A stretch of 64,000 nt of DNA from contig JAWQUS010000011.1 of assembly GCA_036365455.1 (NCBI GenBank), forward strand, positions 4,360,001-4,424,000. Reading direction: 5' to 3'. The notes under the pieces are model-generated. The model did not search any database. It had not been told where the DNA came from and was given only the letters and a program-made list of their open reading frames with translations. Origin of the DNA: Macrosoma leucophasiata (taxonomy: Eukaryota > Arthropoda > Insecta > Lepidoptera > Hedylidae). The translations under genes were made by a program, and so were the position numbers. Positions 59,674 through 64,000 of this stretch are shown here, one piece after another; the stretch's first letter is position 1, and the number at the start of each line of letters is the position of its first letter.

Positions 59674-62600
59674 TTACAGGAGAACAAGGCACTCATATTC
59701 CTCAGAACTTCTCTCTTCGCCGTCGAAAGGATAATAGCATGTGCCGTGGCTCGGGTGGATCTGAAATTAAAAATAAATATGATAATAAAATTATTAAATT
59801 ACGTATATTCTGAAACTAGATATTAATATGTTCGATGCTTTAAACACGTAAAGTTTGCGCTCCACTAAAACTGTATTTTTATTTATCTGCAAAACAGGAC
59901 AATGGGATGGGTCTGTTCAGAGGGATTAAGATCTTACAAAACATTGCAGGATTACAAAATTTTAGACAGGCAGCAAAAAACAAAGCTGGTTATACATAAA
60001 ATATTATTTTCAAATTTTCAGTTAATAAAATATCGTAAAGATGTCGCTATATCCTTAACTACATAGCTGTGCCCACGACTTCTGTAGCTAGCTGTAGCTT
60101 ATAGCCTTTCTCAATAAATGGACTATCTTACACTAAAATAATTTTTCAAATCGATCCATTAGTTCCTGAGATTAGCACGTTCAAGCAAACTCTTCAGCTT
60201 TATATTATTATATTAAAGTATAGAAGTAGGTACCTATAGATAATAATTATTTTTTATAGTATACCACCACCGAAAGAGAAATTCTACAGGATATCAGACT
60301 CCGACAGCTTAGTAGACACTTAGGTAGAGACTGGGCAACTTATGCAGTTGAATGCCGTGCAAAATATCTACAATATGACCATGTCTAGCTGAAACAAACA
60401 TTACCTTGCCAGGCGTAGTGCATCCATCATGCGTTACCCTGCCGAAGTACAGCTTCTCCCCGTCAGCTGTTACACCTGCCTCCACCGCGCCGGGTGGCAC
60501 CGCGCCACCGGTTGAGAACTGCCATGAGAACATTGCTGGCACCAGCACCTGGAATTCAATGGATAGAACGGATTAGTAGGCATTGTACTTTTTTGTGTCA
60601 AGAAACTGATGGCCCCGTAATAACTATCACAGAGACACAACATCTAAGGTCTCAGGGGTGGTAACGCATCTGCATTTTGACCTCTGGCCTATCGGTGGGT
60701 GTCTATAGGCTGCAGTTATCACTTAACATCAATGTGAACTGCATGCTAGTTTGCCACCTTTGTAACATAAAAAAGTAGATAGTCTTGTGGTAGCAAGCCA
60801 CTGATGCAACCCTGGAGTCCTGAGTTCAATCCCCGGGTCGGGGACTTTCAGAGAAAAAGAGGGTTTTTATCATTTTCTGGAAGTTACCCAGTTCTACTCT
60901 CCGAGTAATGTGTCAAGTTACTTCGATACAACTATGCTTTAGTTAATTTTTGTCTTGAAGTTGTTTGATAAAATAGGAGAGTGGCAATTAGATTTACCTA
61001 AGAGAAAATCAAAGGCATATGTTTAACACCAGATGGGTGATTTGGTACTTGTTTACCTCTTCTAGTTCACTCACTGTAGGTAGATACACACTAACACTCA
61101 GTGTATTCCAAGAGATATGTTTCACAAAAACCTGAGGTGCCGAATAACAAAAACTTAAAAAAAACGAAAAACTGTGTTCTTGGGATGAATACTCCAACTG
61201 CTTTGCCCGAGGCTACCGGTTGCTCTATTTTTTCGTAGAACCATCTCAGTTTGGCGTTAGCTATAGTGTGTCTGTAAAAGAGATAATCATCAGTTCAATT
61301 AAAAACATACCTCAAATTGGTCCTTCGCAATCTCCTCGCCGCCATGCGATACGTAGCAAGCGTTCTTCGAGGGTATCACCTTCGCGGGGAGGATGTCACC
61401 CTCATGAGGCGCTCTCCCTGCATAGATCTCTTCTCCATCAGCGTCTGTGCCCACCCTTAGGGCACCGGGCGGGATGCTGCGTTGACTGAGGCAAGCGGGG
61501 ACCCAACGGTACGTACCTGGCAAAGGTTTATGATAAGACAAATTGTGTTAGTAGAGAGTTGGCGTGAATAAAGCGCGGTTTACAAGGCCAGGTTTTTGAC
61601 CGTGTATATTAAATTTATAATTTAAGTTTGAAGTTAATAATTTATTCAATGTTTATATTGTCTCTTTGCAGACTTCGAATAAGTAATATGATTTCTATAT
61701 ATAATTGTACTGTTTGGACCTTCCAGAGCAACGGGCCTTTTTTTGGAACCTCGCTTGGCCTATTTTATTGCTCTTTTACTACCATTTTATATCTTCCGAG
61801 ACATCAAACTCGTAAGTTATGAAGTTCCGTTTTTACCGAACAACAGATGGACACGAATATAAAAATACAAGTACAAAATTTATTTATTTTTGGAACAATA
61901 CAATTGCATAACTAATGATAACGTTGACACTCGCGTTGAAACGGCGTAGGTCCGATAGTATGTTCTAAGACAGATCAATTATTTTATTTTTCTGAATAAT
62001 TTACAATTGATTTTACACTTTTATAACAATTTTTGGGTGAGTACTCTAGATAGGCAACTTTAGATTTAAAAATTGTAATCCGTGTGTATTTGCGCTATAT
62101 CACAAATCATATCTGCTGAAACCGCTTTGGAGTAAAATAAATAATACCATAATTATATGTCGGGCGGAAAACCACAGCATCGAACATTGAGAACAAACAA
62201 ATTTTGTTACTGTTTTACTAATTTTTTTTTGCACCTAGTAGCAATCATTAGTCAATGAAGGGAAAGGTTCCAGTTAGATAACACGTAAAGTATAGAGCGT
62301 CATGGTCTTTGACCAAGCTCTTTAAATGGAGATTAACACGTAAAGTGACACGATTGTGAGTGAATATCAAAATACAATTTAATTAACACGGAACGGACAA
62401 CACAGGAAGCAATGGCCAAAACTCTTTATGGTAAAAAAATAAACAAAAACGTCCAACGACAATATTACACGATTATCTTCATGTTTGATGAAGTAAAAAT
62501 AGGTGAGGGAGAGAAGAGGATAAAAGGAACCATAGAGAGGATTGGCCCAAAGTCGGCAGACAGTACGACAATCTGAAAAAGATAACACCTTCAATCCGGT

Positions 62601-63894
62601 TCAATCAGGTTATGATAGATAACCTAAACATATTATAAAAAATGTTATTGTTAAAAAATATATATACCGGCCAAATTGAGAACCTCCTCGTTTTTGAACT
62701 CGGTAAAAAAATAAAGGCACTTAATACGAGTGAATAGAATAGTATTATCGAAAAGTGATTTTTTATACATTATGTGTGTGATATATAATTATGTTCTTGA
62801 AATTAAATATAATAGAACATCATAGTATGATTCATAAGAATGTACGAGTATCATTAAGAACATTCACTCATGATTTATCGTAAGTTATGATAATGATAAA
62901 GGTATGTACCGGATTAGATATGATTCTATTTAAAGCAACACTATACTATAATCAATATTGTGCAATAAAAGGTTCGTTAAAAACCTAAATAAATTTTAAC
63001 CTAATTGAAGTACCCAGTTGGAGAAAAAAAAAAATTCTTTTAAGTATATAATAATTATATTAAGTGTTCTTTTTTCAACTAAACAATAATAAGTGCACAC
63101 AAATTTATTTCGTGAAGTAGATGTAAGGTGGGATAAGATAAATACATAAATCAAGGTGTTATCTTTCTTATTTCCCAAAACCTTGCGTCGATGCTGACAA
63201 CAGCCAGGAACAATATTTTCCATGCTCTATGAACCTAGTTAGTTTATGCATTTAAGTAGCAACTACAACTTTAATTCAATGCGATATAATTGTGTTCATC
63301 TTCTTTTAACTCAATTTTGAATTATTTTCCCACACTAAAGTTTTTACTAGTATCAATCTTAGGAACTGGGGAATCGTTTAGTGTAGGATATTGATGAATG
63401 TATTTCTGGCTAAACTGAATAATGTTTAATTGGAAAAATAATATTTTGATCATTTTATGTAACTTGGGAGCTCATATTATTTTTGTAACCTCCTTTTGCA
63501 ATTAAACAACTCCTTTTGGAGTTATGATAATATGACTGAGCGTTAAAATATTATTTTGTACGATATTACGACAAAATAATCTGGAAAGTATTTCTGAAAC
63601 CTACATGTTTTACATGGAAAATATCAGCCCTCAGCGTCACATCAAAGCAAAACTTACTCCAAGGTAACTCGACTGTCTCTCCAGGTAACTCGGGAACTGG
63701 TTCTTCATCACCTTCCGCGACTTGTACGGGCTCGGGTGGAGGGGGATAGGGATAGAAGTATGCGGGATGAACTGGATAAAAGGCTACTCCGCCCATAGGG
63801 GGATACATATGTGGGGGGTAACCCGACCCGGGCGGTCCGGGGGGATAGCCGTGTGGCGGCGGCGGCGGGTGGCCATAACCGGGATAAGGATGTC
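59674..63894 (-). CDS. DM9-repeat protein with Pro/Tyr-rich N-terminal segment, 5' incomplete
   Basis: Exons in transcription order: 63894-63658, 61516-61311, 60548-60405, 59760-59674 (stop TAA). All are GT-AG with phases that join (1, 1, 0, 0), giving about 223 residues. The first exon encodes a Pro/Tyr/Gly/His-rich tract of about 50 residues and then an acidic linker. Two DM9 repeats follow, each with a core W, a P-x-GA-(L/V) motif, a (D/A)-x-DG(E) segment, a Gly-Arg-(A/V)-x-H motif, and a closing G-x-E...(Y/F)-E. DM9 (DUF3421) proteins are common in insects and bind glycans in some molluscs; the role here is unknown. The tract reads upstream to an in-frame ATG at 63931, but a good acceptor (cag at 63895-63897) suggests the exon starts at 63894 and that earlier exons lie at or beyond the window edge. 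Confidence 0.82.
60609..60773 (-). repeat. Repeat family X, short form, intron of the DM9 gene
   Basis: Reverse copy of the subtype beginning GGCCCCGTAATAACTATCAC. Confidence 0.75.
60776..60917 (+). repeat. tRNA-Gly-like SINE (family 2), partial
   Basis: Head and part of the body (GTCTTGTGGTAGCAAGCC, B box GAGTTCAATCCCCGGGTC). It abuts a copy of the short repeat family at 60609-60773. Confidence 0.65.
61517..63657 (-). other. Large intron of the DM9 gene, nothing recognised
   Basis: 2.1 kb AT-rich; only a short edge of the AACCGACTTC repeat (reverse, near 62,670) is recognisable. Confidence 0.5.
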
Positions 63895-64000
63895 CTGGAT
63901 AATATAAGAATCTTTTGTTACCGAAACACAATGAATTTGTTTGTTAATTCTATTTTCTTTAAAAGTCTTTGATTTTCGCTACAAGAATGTAGGTATCTAT

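Overview
This is a eukaryotic, AT-rich window and almost certainly a lepidopteran (moth or butterfly) genome. Its genes have many short exons with GT-AG introns. The spaces between exons are packed with repeats of the kind common in Lepidoptera: tRNA-derived SINEs, short inverted-repeat elements, a mariner, a Ty3/Gypsy and a BEL/Pao retrotransposon. I cannot name the species.

Gene 1 (+ strand, 6395-40870) is a complete fibrillar procollagen chain in 24 coding exons. All joins keep frame and give 1495 residues. The order is signal peptide, a VWC-type module, a 12-triplet minor helix, a short non-helical spacer, an unbroken-register main helix of 338 Gly-X-Y triplets (1014 residues, the canonical fibrillar length), and a COLFI C-propeptide. 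Two features stand out: one helix Gly is replaced by Ala, and the two C-propeptide cysteines that make inter-chain disulfides in vertebrate chains are missing.

Three introns of this gene carry autonomous-type elements. Intron 14 has a decayed mariner. Intron 17 has a Gypsy element with identical 629-bp LTRs and a clear -1 frameshift site. Intron 18 has a BEL/Pao element with near-identical 406-bp LTRs but no reverse-transcriptase catalytic core. Other introns carry SINEs, short repeats and several perfect hairpins.

Gene 2 (- strand, 44748-56514) encodes a complete 278-residue secreted cysteine-rich protein of VWC type in five exons, with a 7.1-kb first intron. Gene 3 (- strand, 59674 to beyond the right edge) encodes two DM9 repeats behind a Pro/Tyr/Gly-rich and acidic N-terminal segment; its 5' end lies outside the window or is unresolved.

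The region 1-6394 upstream of the collagen, and the spacers at 40871-44747 and 56515-59673, hold no gene I can support, only repeats, hairpins and GC-rich patches. The genes encode an extracellular-matrix chain, a cysteine-rich secreted protein and a DM9 protein; any functional link between them is only inferred from proximity. I found no CRISPR array, rRNA gene or clearly new defence system. The most interesting material is the collagen's sequence peculiarities, the Gypsy recoding signal, the nested insertion with its paralogous empty site, and an unusual number of perfect short-loop palindromes.
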